A stretch of DNA of 64,000 nucleotides, taken from contig JASJOS010000019.1 in assembly GCA_030068525.1 (NCBI GenBank), positions 1-64,000 on the forward strand. Reading direction: 5' to 3'. The notes under the pieces are model-generated. The model searched no databases, was not told the DNA's origin, and saw only the letters and a program-made list of their open reading frames with translations. This stretch comes from Xanthocytophaga flava. GTDB lineage: Bacteria; Bacteroidota; Bacteroidia; Cytophagales; 172606-1. Positions 51,523 through 60,469 of the stretch are shown in pieces. The stretch's first letter is position 1. Every line of letters starts with the position of its first letter. A program made the position numbers and the translations under genes.

Positions 51523-52386
51523 CTAATAAGCTATTCCACTTTCATTGAAAGATACAGGCTTCCAGATTCCATCCAGTAGTACATGTAGATGCTGGTATCC
51601 AATCTCGCCTAGCAAACTTAGTGTCTCAGCAAAGAAGCCTGCAATCTCTCTGGGATGATGAGCATCCGAACTTATTGTAACAGGAATCCCCAATTGAAAA
51701 GCTTGCTCTAAGGTCCATTTTCCAGGATATGTTTCAACAGCACGCTTCTTATATAATCCTCTCGTATTCACTTCCATAATGAGTCCGGAACCAGCTATTG
51801 TTTGCAACGTTTTGAGCACTTCTTCCCGATACCAATCTGCACTCTCATCAAATAAAGGAGTAAATTGGTTTTGCATTTTTATTTTATCGAGATGTCCTAC
51901 CACATTTGGTTTATCTTCTACAACCATCTGCCGGATTTGCTCATAGTATTGTGTAACTGCTCGCTGAATATCGTTTCCAAATATTTCTTTGAGCCCTTGT
52001 AAAAAAGTAGCATGATTCCCATCAATTTCCCATTTCGCTCCATTAGCCATTGCTCCTACAAAATGGACAGAACCTATACTATAATCCAGGTTCAAGTCTT
52101 GAATAAAAGGGTTTTTCACTCCCATTACACCAGGGATATAATCTACTTCCAATCCATAGTAAAGTTGTAATTTCCTTTGCCACCTATCTTTTAACTTGTG
52201 AATCTCTGTAAAGTATTTGTCTATTGAATCTTCTTTCATACACCATTTGCATTCAAACGGCACCGGAGCATGAGAAGAAAATCCATAAGCAACAAATTTT
52301 TGACGAAACGCTTCTGTAGCGTAATAATTAGGAGGGTATTTTCCGTCACAAAAGTTTGTATGACTATGATAGTTTGTCCAAGGCAT
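51523..52386 (-). CDS. hisK: histidinol-phosphatase, PHP type
   Basis: 287 aa. PHP metal motif YHSHTNFCDG at the N-terminus, GLEVDYIPG, SIGSVHF, VGHLDKIK and SSDAHHP. Removes phosphate from L-histidinol phosphate. Not next to other his genes. The start overlaps nothing; a second candidate is absent. Other PHP phosphoesterases are possible but the full motif set and length fit HisK. Confidence 0.85.
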   Translation of the reverse strand: MPWTNYHSHTNFCDGKYPPNYYATEAFRQKFVAYGFSSHAPVPFECKWCMKEDSIDKYFTEIHKLKDRWQRKLQLYYGLEVDYIPGVMGVKNPFIQDLNLDYSIGSVHFVGAMANGAKWEIDGNHATFLQGLKEIFGNDIQRAVTQYYEQIRQMVVEDKPNVVGHLDKIKMQNQFTPLFDESADWYREEVLKTLQTIAGSGLIMEVNTRGLYKKRAVETYPGKWTLEQAFQLGIPVTISSDAHHPREIAGFFAETLSLLGEIGYQHLHVLLDGIWKPVSFNESGIAY

Positions 52387-52512
52387 GTAGGTCTGTGCAG
52401 CTTATATTCTATATATGAGGAGGATAACAATCTAATACAGATTGTTAAAGGTAGAGTGAATCTGACTGAAAGTCAAAAACAATTCGGATAATTCCTTAAA
52501 GAAAAACCTAAA

Positions 52513-52548
52513 ATAAAAAAGCACCTTTTATAGAAGGTGCTTTTTTAT
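52513..52548. terminator. terminator
   Basis: AAAAAAGCACCTT ... AAGGTGCTTTTTT. It marks the end of the minus-strand exopolysaccharide genes. Confidence 0.88.
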
Positions 52549-52563
52549 TAGAATAGTATAATA

Positions 52564-53577
52564 TCAGTCATGAGCCTTTACAATATGCTCCAAAATAAAT
52601 TCACGAATATGATGTGAAGGATGCGGCATTAAGCTAATGCTAAAGGCAGCAAGTGTCCGTATATCTGGTTTACGTTTGGTGAGAGACTTAAATAAGTAGC
52701 TTCTTGCCTCACGAACTTTACTATCTTTCAACAAGGCAATTCCCATACTTGTAGACGCATGCTGCCAGCGATACTCTATATAGCGAAGCATTTCAGGAGA
52801 TAAAGAAGGTTCATCTATCTCTTCTGCTAAAATAATACTATAACAATCCATTTGACTGGAAGCACGTTTCATCTTATGAGCTAATGTTTCATATTTACCA
52901 GTTTCACTCTCACTATGAATACGATATAACGTTAGCTTTTCTTCAATGAAATAGGCTCCCATTCCTGTCTTTGCGAGCATGTAGGGCAAATAAACATCCC
53001 ACATCGGCCCAACTTTCACAGGTATCTTATTCCAATCAATAGCCTCTCTACGAATTACTGCTGATGAGGCAGGTTGTATAGCAAGATCTTTCAGTGCTAC
53101 CTCCATAAAAGGCTGATAGACCTGTTGCTTTAACTTATGTCTGCCAATATCGTGATTATATTCAAAGGTGCGTTCTTCATTGATCTTTCCATGCTCATCT
53201 ATCACCCATTGATTACAAAAGGTTAGAATCAGATTGGGATTCTCTTCTAATGGGGGTACCATTTTCTCCAGAAAATCTTTTTCCCACAAGTCATCATCAT
53301 GTAAACTGGCCACATATTTTCCTGTAGCCATTTTAAAACCATTGATGTGATTGTCAAACATGCTTACAGCAGGATCATATCGATGGAACCGTATTCTGGA
53401 GTCATGAAATGAGTCAACGATTGGCTGAGCAGATTCAGGGCTTCCATTATCAGAAACAATGATCTCGATGTTTTTATAAGTCTGATTTATTGCACTTGCA
53501 ATCGCCAGTTTTAAATAATCCGGCCGATTATATGTTGGCAGTGTAATACTTACTAATGGCTCATTTTGTAATTTCAT
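52564..53577 (-). CDS. glycosyltransferase family 2
   Basis: 337 aa. GT-A fold: VSITLPTYNRPDYLKLAI, IEIIVSDNGS, and the DxD-like HDDDLWEKDF near residue 95. It adds a sugar to the growing exopolysaccharide unit. Cytoplasmic, no membrane segment. Confidence 0.88.
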   Translation of the reverse strand: MKLQNEPLVSITLPTYNRPDYLKLAIASAINQTYKNIEIIVSDNGSPESAQPIVDSFHDSRIRFHRYDPAVSMFDNHINGFKMATGKYVASLHDDDLWEKDFLEKMVPPLEENPNLILTFCNQWVIDEHGKINEERTFEYNHDIGRHKLKQQVYQPFMEVALKDLAIQPASSAVIRREAIDWNKIPVKVGPMWDVYLPYMLAKTGMGAYFIEEKLTLYRIHSESETGKYETLAHKMKRASSQMDCYSIILAEEIDEPSLSPEMLRYIEYRWQHASTSMGIALLKDSKVREARSYLFKSLTKRKPDIRTLAAFSISLMPHPSHHIREFILEHIVKAHD

Positions 53578-53678
53578 TTTTCTATCACTTTCTGATTTTT
53601 AGCCAGTTAAACTTTATATCATCCCTCCGAGGTTTGTTTCTGTAGTAAAATTATATATTCTAACGAAATAATTCATAT

Positions 53679-54479
53679 TTAATCGCTTAATTTTGTTTGC
53701 ATGTTCTTTTCCAGTATAGGTTTCCAGAAAGAATATCCATGCTTTTTCCATCCGTGACAACCAAAAGGCAATGATTTAACAGAATCTCTCACACTTACAA
53801 AATTCTCATCATTCTCTTTTGGTAATTCAATAGAAAAAGATCGTGCCGTCGATTCAGGAGCAACTCGAAAAAAAGGATTCATCTGTGGTAGGCGCACACT
53901 CCAAAAGAAATCTTCACTATATACCAGGTTAGATCTTTTAATTAGTGGTCCATAAAAGCTGCAACTACGGTAAAAAGCAGTTACTTTACGAAGTGAAAAA
54001 CCTCCATTCTGGAAATCAGATACTTTTAGATAGTTTTTTTTCTGAAGCCAGCGTAATAATCTTGAGGTTTTGATATAATCTTCCACAAATGGAATATTGT
54101 GTATAACAGATCCAATATAATCATATCCTTTATTGCACCAATCCTCAAGATCATCACTAAAAGCAAAAGCATCCAGATGGGCAATCAGGATATACTCATA
54201 GTGAAGAAATCGCTTATAAAAGGATTTCTCCACCATTAACCGATTATATTCTAGATATCCATTCCAGCTAAACTCTTCAAAAATGATACTCGGATGTTTT
54301 ATCTCATCTATCACAGTCTGATATACTCCAACATCCAAGCCCTCTTTTTTCATAAATACAATAGGGTATTTACGAAACAATTTGAGAAAATATTTTAATA
54401 CTGAAATCTCGTCTTGATGAGGTTGTTCCTCATAAATAGGGATAACAATGGCAACACGTTGCCGTTTATTTTTTTTCAT
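53679..54479 (-). CDS. DUF5672 family protein, probable glycosyltransferase
   Basis: 266 aa. VAIVIPIYEEQPHQDEI, ILIAHLDAFAFSDDLEDWCNKGYDYIGS and FQNGGFSLRKV fit DUF5672, a GT-A-like family found in polysaccharide loci. The aspartates in HLDAF may bind the metal. Substrate unknown. Confidence 0.8.
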   Translation of the reverse strand: MKKNKRQRVAIVIPIYEEQPHQDEISVLKYFLKLFRKYPIVFMKKEGLDVGVYQTVIDEIKHPSIIFEEFSWNGYLEYNRLMVEKSFYKRFLHYEYILIAHLDAFAFSDDLEDWCNKGYDYIGSVIHNIPFVEDYIKTSRLLRWLQKKNYLKVSDFQNGGFSLRKVTAFYRSCSFYGPLIKRSNLVYSEDFFWSVRLPQMNPFFRVAPESTARSFSIELPKENDENFVSVRDSVKSLPFGCHGWKKHGYSFWKPILEKNMQTKLSD

Positions 54480-54511
54480 AGGTAAGCAAGTTAGATTAAA
54501 ATCTTTCTTTC

Positions 54512-55453
54512 TTACCGGGCTAGTAACCTTTTGAGTTTCTTCTTTACTTTCTTAAAAAGAGTAGTCCGTAAATGCTGACTATAATATAAATTATCAGATT
54601 CGATATCCCGAATAACAAAAGAAGGATGTCTTAAAGGCAGTGTTATATCTTTGGTTTCAGCAACTGCAAAGCCTACTGTTTCAAATGTATGGGTAGCGCC
54701 TTCCCCAAAACCTATATTTTTTACCAAACTGACGTTGGGAACTATAGACAATCCAGAATTGCTGAATTTTGTAAACTCCCACTGAAAGTCCCACCAGCTA
54801 ACAGAAGGTAAGCGGCGATATGCTTCATCCAGACAATTGATCATCCATTCAACCTTTTCCTTGTAGAAATGAAAAGATTCTATGTATCCTTTATCTTTTA
54901 TTTCCTGAAAGTGCGGGATTGTATAATTATATAAATTCCAGGCACGTCTCCATGTTGCCCATCCCCACGTAATACCTGCTTCTGAAAAGTAATAATCATA
55001 ATCAGGATCTTTGCGCCATCCTAGCAATGGATTCACTCCCGATATCTGCATGATCCGTGTATCATGACGGTATTTCTCCAATAGTTCTTCACAATACCAG
55101 AAGAAGCTTTCGCTAGGCAAGCAATCATCTTCCAGAATAATTCCGGTTTCTTCATTCTCAAATAACCAGCTAATAGCTGTTGATGGTCCTACTCCACATC
55201 CAAGATTATGATCCTGAAATAATGTTTTTACCTCACAATTCCAATCTACTCTTTTTATAATATCTCGTGTAGCCTGAGCCTGTTCTGCTTCTCCTTCTTT
55301 AGTAGCACGAGGGCCATCTGCTGCTACATATAATTTTACAGGTTTGGCCTTCCGGATTGCTTCAAAAACTTTTTCAGTTGTATCAAGCCTTTTAAATATA
55401 ATCAATAAGACAGGCGTTTGCAGTGTGCGACCTGTTGATTTATGATCAGACAT
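54512..55453 (-). CDS. GT-A glycosyltransferase-like protein, copy A
   Basis: 313 aa. VLLIIFKRLDTTEKVFEAIRKAKP at the start and EDDCLPSESFFWYCEELLEKY with EDD as metal motif. The protein at 58003-58950 has the same layout and most of the same sequence, so they are a paralogous pair. Such proteins are often labelled HlpA-like in Bacteroidota loci, but the pattern is of a nucleotide-sugar transferase. Confidence 0.78.
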   Translation of the reverse strand: MSDHKSTGRTLQTPVLLIIFKRLDTTEKVFEAIRKAKPVKLYVAADGPRATKEGEAEQAQATRDIIKRVDWNCEVKTLFQDHNLGCGVGPSTAISWLFENEETGIILEDDCLPSESFFWYCEELLEKYRHDTRIMQISGVNPLLGWRKDPDYDYYFSEAGITWGWATWRRAWNLYNYTIPHFQEIKDKGYIESFHFYKEKVEWMINCLDEAYRRLPSVSWWDFQWEFTKFSNSGLSIVPNVSLVKNIGFGEGATHTFETVGFAVAETKDITLPLRHPSFVIRDIESDNLYYSQHLRTTLFKKVKKKLKRLLAR

Positions 55454-55525
55454 ACTTTTAATTTCTAGAAAATGGCCTCAAACTTATCAGCGTGTACATT
55501 ACTGTACTAATCTCTTCCCTTCTAT

Positions 55526-56365
55526 CTAGTGCACAAAATAGCCACCCATTCTGCGCAAATACCCTATCAATAAATAGGATGGGACAAAATAAAATGGACA
55601 ATTCTTAAATGTAAATCGGGTAAAGTCTTTCAGATTTCCTCCACCCTTAATGCTAAACAAATGGTTGTAATAGTTCTTGAAGTTTTTCTTTACCTTATTT
55701 TTCCGATCCCCTGACTCTTCAGGATAAGTCATAAGTTTTGCATCATAATTAATATAATTGGGGAATCCATTTCGTAGAGCTGTATGTGTGAAATCTACAT
55801 CTCCATAATAATGTGGAAATCTTGCAGCATCAAATAAGCCTACTTTTTCAAATACGGCTCTAGGGATTAACAAGCCCCGCCCTGGAAGCCAAGATACAGG
55901 ATGCAGTCCGGTCCGTTTTGGAGCAGGTATTCCATCTATTATATTTTTAGTAGTTGCCAATACCCAATCAATCTTCTCGCCTCCATAAATAACATTCTTA
56001 GTAGCAACATCTATTTCTAATGCACCAATTACGCCTTTAGGATCTTTCTTACTAGCTTCAATTGTTTTTTCAATAAATTCTTCAGTTGGCAAGGTGTCAT
56101 TATTTAGAGTCATCACTGCTTCAGCACCATGATCCAATGCATATTGAATACCCATATTTACAGCGGCAGTCCAAAACAGATCTCCTCCTCCATCAATTAG
56201 TATTACTTCTGGAAATTCTGTTTTAACCATTTCATCTGTACCATCAGTAGAGCCATCATCGACAATAACAACCTTAAAATCTTGTACAGTCTGCTTTCGT
56301 AATGAAAGCAAGCATTCGCGTGTAAAGTTTTTCCGATTAAAAACAGGAATAACAATCCATATCAT
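55526..56365 (-). CDS. glycosyltransferase family 2
   Basis: 279 aa. IWIVIPVFNRKNFTRECL, VVIVDDGSTDGTDEM and LNNDTLPTEEFIE; WLPGRGLLIPRAVFEKVGLFD follows. Similar to rhamnosyltransferase-type GT2 enzymes. Works in repeat-unit assembly. Confidence 0.88.
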   Translation of the reverse strand: MIWIVIPVFNRKNFTRECLLSLRKQTVQDFKVVIVDDGSTDGTDEMVKTEFPEVILIDGGGDLFWTAAVNMGIQYALDHGAEAVMTLNNDTLPTEEFIEKTIEASKKDPKGVIGALEIDVATKNVIYGGEKIDWVLATTKNIIDGIPAPKRTGLHPVSWLPGRGLLIPRAVFEKVGLFDAARFPHYYGDVDFTHTALRNGFPNYINYDAKLMTYPEESGDRKNKVKKNFKNYYNHLFSIKGGGNLKDFTRFTFKNCPFYFVPSYLLIGYLRRMGGYFVH

Positions 56366-56624
56366 AATTTTGCTGGTAAGTGTTTTACAGTCAGGAAATA
56401 GAAAGATTTATTGAAAAACAGAACTATAACAATACATATTCTGTACAGAAAGCAGAATACATGCAAATGAATCGTGGTTAAATAGGTAACTATAATTTAC
56501 TAGTGATCTCTCTGATTCTAAGCAGGTTTCTTATTAATTTATACACTTTGGTTGTGAAAAGTAAACTTAAAATCAGAGAGAGAAGGCTGTTATACTATAA
56601 AATTCATTTGACTTTATCAGTTTT

Positions 56625-57959
56625 TTATGCTGTACCTTTTTCACGTTTATCACGCATAAACTCATTATAAGAGATAGCCATAAAAAGGACAACTACAGTA
56701 AAAACCATAAAATAGTTTTTATTATATATTCCATAAATAGATTCAGAAGTCCCTGATAACATAAAATAGGTTAGAAATCCTACGACCGCCAGAGCACGAG
56801 AAAAGCCTTGTCTGAAAGCAGATATAGCATTCCCCAAAATAACAAACATAAATACAAAGAAAATAAAAGTACCTATATACCCCATATCAAATACCATCTG
56901 GAAGAAGTAATTATGTGTTACCATGCTTTCTGCAACCTCTCCACTTCCAAAAATCCATGCATATCTTTTAGAGACTCCGGAAGCAGCCTGGCCCATCTCT
57001 CCATACCCTACAAAATGCTGAAATTTAGGATCAGAAAGTTCCTTCATACATTCTTCCCAGATAGCAGAACGGTTATTTCCTGTAGCTAGATCACCCTCTT
57101 GCCGGGATACCTGACTACCTAATCCTGTCTCTGAGATAAAAGCTAGGACAGAAAGCATAATAAAAGGCAATAAAGGAGATAAAATAGGCATAATTCTAAG
57201 TAAGCCTAAGAAACGGGTCCTTGATAACAGAAATACCCCTAGAGTAGCCATTAATGTATTAATAATAGTACCACGGGAATCCACCATTAGTAGAAAGAGT
57301 ATACCTATTCCAATAAATATATATAGAAGTTTTTTTACCTTAGGCCCAATGCCTTTCTGCTTTACAAGTAAAAAAGCCATTACCAATACCCCCCCTGTAT
57401 AAATGCCCATGGTGTTCGGGTGTACATTGATAATAGGTAACAGGCGTTTTTCTGTATGAATTCCTATCAAACTCAACATCAGGTGAGATTCTGCTCCTTC
57501 CTCTGAGTTTACAGCTGCCTGATTGAAAAACAGTACAAACAGGATAAAGTAAAAAGCAGCCTCTATAGCAATAGTTAGAAAAAGAACATACAAGACTCGT
57601 TGTACATTCTTTTCAAATCCGTCATTATTTCTAAACTGATAACTAATAAATAAATAGACAAATACAGGAAAAAGAGTATATTTAAGAAGCATTGTGATAA
57701 TACCCAACCCTCCCGTAATAGCCTCAGAATTGATTCTGGCAACTGCAATAACAAAGGTGAGAAAGGATAAGAAATAAACTGCAAGGTTTTTCTTATTCCA
57801 ATGAGTTCCTATATACAACTGTTGCTTCTCTATAAAAGCAAAATGTCCTACCCCTAATCCAAGCACAGCTAAAGGCAAGAGATTGGTTAATGCATTCTCA
57901 CCTAAGAACGCTTCCAAATCAATGGATAATGCTAAAAATACAATAGGAAAGTAATACAA
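56625..57959 (-). CDS. O-antigen ligase/polymerase-like membrane protein
   Basis: 444 aa with about ten membrane helices. A large loop holds SDPKFQHFVGYGEMG and the ATGNNRSAIWEEC motif before it, as in Wzy/O-antigen ligase proteins. It probably polymerises the exported repeat units. Two proteins beside it, Wzx and Wzc, complete a Wzy-type route. Confidence 0.8.
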   Translation of the reverse strand: MYYFPIVFLALSIDLEAFLGENALTNLLPLAVLGLGVGHFAFIEKQQLYIGTHWNKKNLAVYFLSFLTFVIAVARINSEAITGGLGIITMLLKYTLFPVFVYLFISYQFRNNDGFEKNVQRVLYVLFLTIAIEAAFYFILFVLFFNQAAVNSEEGAESHLMLSLIGIHTEKRLLPIINVHPNTMGIYTGGVLVMAFLLVKQKGIGPKVKKLLYIFIGIGILFLLMVDSRGTIINTLMATLGVFLLSRTRFLGLLRIMPILSPLLPFIMLSVLAFISETGLGSQVSRQEGDLATGNNRSAIWEECMKELSDPKFQHFVGYGEMGQAASGVSKRYAWIFGSGEVAESMVTHNYFFQMVFDMGYIGTFIFFVFMFVILGNAISAFRQGFSRALAVVGFLTYFMLSGTSESIYGIYNKNYFMVFTVVVLFMAISYNEFMRDKREKGTA

Positions 57960-58002
57960 TTTCTTTTACCGTTAATTTTTAATAAGTCTGAAAATATTTC
58001 AT

Positions 58003-58950
58003 TTACCCCCTAGCATCAAAACCATCTATACCAATCAGACCATAGATTTTACGTGTCACCATTCGATTCATCAAATTCTTGAAGTATCTTTCGTCTGACT
58101 TCACATCCCGTATTACAAAAGGAGGATGTTTCAATGGTACCTCAATTGTTCCAGATTTGTTTTCAGCACGTTTGTCTTTAGTACTAAGTGTGTGAGTAGC
58201 TCCTTCTCCAAAACCAATGTTTTCAATCAGGTTTACATTGGGTACGATGGCTAGCCCAGAGTTTATATGTACTGTAAAATTCCACTGGTAATCCCACCAA
58301 TTAACATTATCCTTACCATAGGTATTGGCGATCTTGCTCAAACGGTACTTTTGTTCTAATTTTGAGGTATAGTATCCATCTAGATATGCTTTCTCTACAA
58401 TTTCAGGATATTTACTTACGCCATAATCAAATAATTTCCAGGCCCTGCGCCAGCTTGCCCATCCCCACTCATGAGGATAGGTTGAGAAATAATAAGAGTA
58501 ATCAGGGTCACGTTTCCATCCATTCTGAAAGTTACTACCTGTTATATGCATGATACGTGTATCATGGCGATACTTCTCCAGCAACTCTTCGCAATACCAG
58601 AAAAAACTCTGATCTGGCAAACAGTCATCCTCCAGAATAATTCCTTCTTCCTCATGAGAAAAGAACCACTCAAAAGCTGAAGAAGGGCCTATTCCACACC
58701 CTACATTATCATCCAGAAAACGTGTTTTCAATTCACAATCCCAATCTATACGGGTAGCAATTTCACGAGTTATACGAGATTTTTCTGCTTCTCCCTCCTT
58801 ATGAGGACGAGGGCCATCCGCTGCTACATACAAACGGGGAGGTTTAGCTTTCCGAATCGCTTCAAATACAACTTCTGTTGTGTCTGGACGATTAAATACA
58901 ACAAACAAAACAGCTGTTTTCAGAGGTTTCGGAGGTACAAAAGAGTTCAT
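58003..58950 (-). CDS. GT-A glycosyltransferase-like protein, copy B
   Basis: 315 aa. VLFVVFNRPDTTEVVFEAIRKAKP, DGPRPHKEGEAEKSR and LEDDCLPDQSFFWYCEELLEKY. Strongly similar to the copy A protein at 54512-55453 over its length. It starts 7 nt after the flippase stop. Confidence 0.78.
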   Translation of the reverse strand: MNSFVPPKPLKTAVLFVVFNRPDTTEVVFEAIRKAKPPRLYVAADGPRPHKEGEAEKSRITREIATRIDWDCELKTRFLDDNVGCGIGPSSAFEWFFSHEEEGIILEDDCLPDQSFFWYCEELLEKYRHDTRIMHITGSNFQNGWKRDPDYSYYFSTYPHEWGWASWRRAWKLFDYGVSKYPEIVEKAYLDGYYTSKLEQKYRLSKIANTYGKDNVNWWDYQWNFTVHINSGLAIVPNVNLIENIGFGEGATHTLSTKDKRAENKSGTIEVPLKHPPFVIRDVKSDERYFKNLMNRMVTRKIYGLIGIDGFDARG

Positions 58951-58957
58951 ATTATTT

Positions 58958-60343
58958 TCACTTTAGAGAGAACTTTCCACTTAATACATCTTTAATAGGA
59001 GAAAGGAAACCAAATCCAATCAATGATCGGGTTTGCATCCAGAATAAAGGACGGGTATCTGCAGTAATAGCATTGCTCAAATACGACGCAACTGCCTGAG
59101 AGAATAATGTGGCAATAGCAGCCCCTTCAATTCCGAATTTTGGAATTAATACAGCATTCAAGCCTGCATTAACAATAGCTCCCCAAATAGTACGATTCAA
59201 GGAATATTTTTGCAGGTTGTTAGCAATTAACCATGCATTTGCCAGCATCCCCATACCCACCATTACACCAGACCACACGTGGATGATCAATACATTTTGA
59301 GCATCTGCATATTCAGGTTCATATAAGTATTTAAATATCCAGTAACTACAGATATTAACTCCAACAGCTATTGCCAGACCTGTTAAAGTGAGGAAATCGC
59401 AAAGCTTTTGAGTCTGCATAGTAAAGCGTTCCTCGCTTTCTTTTTTGGAAGCGATAATGGCAGGTAATAAGGCATTACTAATAACTGTAGGCACAAAGAA
59501 AGTTGCTTCAGAAAAGCGAAGAGCTGCAGCAAAACGTCCAACTTCTTTATCATTCAACAACTCACCTATCATAATCTGATCCAACCTCATATAGACAGTA
59601 ATTACAAATCCAGATAATACCAATGGTAGAGATTGTTTTATCATTTCCCAAGAATAGCTCCAGTCTACTTTCCATTGTAATGGACTTTCTTTGAATACAA
59701 AGCGATAAATGCTAACTACAACAATATCATAAATAATCGCATCCATTACCAGAACAACAGCAAACCATACAACAGAGGCTTTAAAAACGAAAAGCAACAA
59801 GAGTTTTACTCCAGCAGAAACAATTGTCTTGGTTAATTCTCCATATACATGATATTTTGCCAGCGCACGTGAATTATAGAAGTCTGCCAGAACGTTAAAA
59901 CTTTCAAAAATAACGGGTATAGCAGCAATCATTACCAGCAAAAACTTTAAATCATCATGCCACATTAAGTGATTAAAAACAATCGAAACCAACCCTACAA
60001 CAATAATACAGATAAGGGAGGCAGTCGCTCTGGTAACAAATACGGTACCTAAAGTAAGATTTTTCTTTTCCGGATGGTTAATCAGATTACGCATCATTAC
60101 AGCACCCATACCAAGAGGAGCAAACACAGTAATAATGGTAGCGAAACTTCGTGCAAAGTTAAATTTACCAAAGTTTTCAGCTCCCAGTTGGTTTGCAGTG
60201 TAAATACTTATGGCAAAGGCAACACCCATACTAAATACCCGTTCTACCAATAACCAGGATACACTGGAAAAATATTTGCGAAAACCTTCAGATTGCGGAG
60301 GATCTTGTATCGTTTCAGATTGTGGAGGATCTTGTACTTTCAA
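58958..60343 (-). CDS. polysaccharide flippase
   Basis: 461 aa with 12-14 membrane helices, MATE/Wzx-like. Typical ANQLGAENFGKFNFARSFA near the start and RLDQIMIGELLNDKEVGRFAAALRF. It moves lipid-linked units across the inner membrane. The N-terminus has a tandem repeat QDPPQSE-TI-QDPPQSE (see findings). Confidence 0.88.
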   Translation of the reverse strand: MKVQDPPQSETIQDPPQSEGFRKYFSSVSWLLVERVFSMGVAFAISIYTANQLGAENFGKFNFARSFATIITVFAPLGMGAVMMRNLINHPEKKNLTLGTVFVTRATASLICIIVVGLVSIVFNHLMWHDDLKFLLVMIAAIPVIFESFNVLADFYNSRALAKYHVYGELTKTIVSAGVKLLLLFVFKASVVWFAVVLVMDAIIYDIVVVSIYRFVFKESPLQWKVDWSYSWEMIKQSLPLVLSGFVITVYMRLDQIMIGELLNDKEVGRFAAALRFSEATFFVPTVISNALLPAIIASKKESEERFTMQTQKLCDFLTLTGLAIAVGVNICSYWIFKYLYEPEYADAQNVLIIHVWSGVMVGMGMLANAWLIANNLQKYSLNRTIWGAIVNAGLNAVLIPKFGIEGAAIATLFSQAVASYLSNAITADTRPLFWMQTRSLIGFGFLSPIKDVLSGKFSLK

Positions 60344-60469
60344 AATAAAAATTGTTAGAGATGAAATCTATGCACTTTAGCTGGAATTCAGAATAGGAGA
60401 GTCTGCCTTGTTAAAATTTAATTTTATACAAGGCAGACTACCTACTAAAAATAATAATGCCAACTGCTT

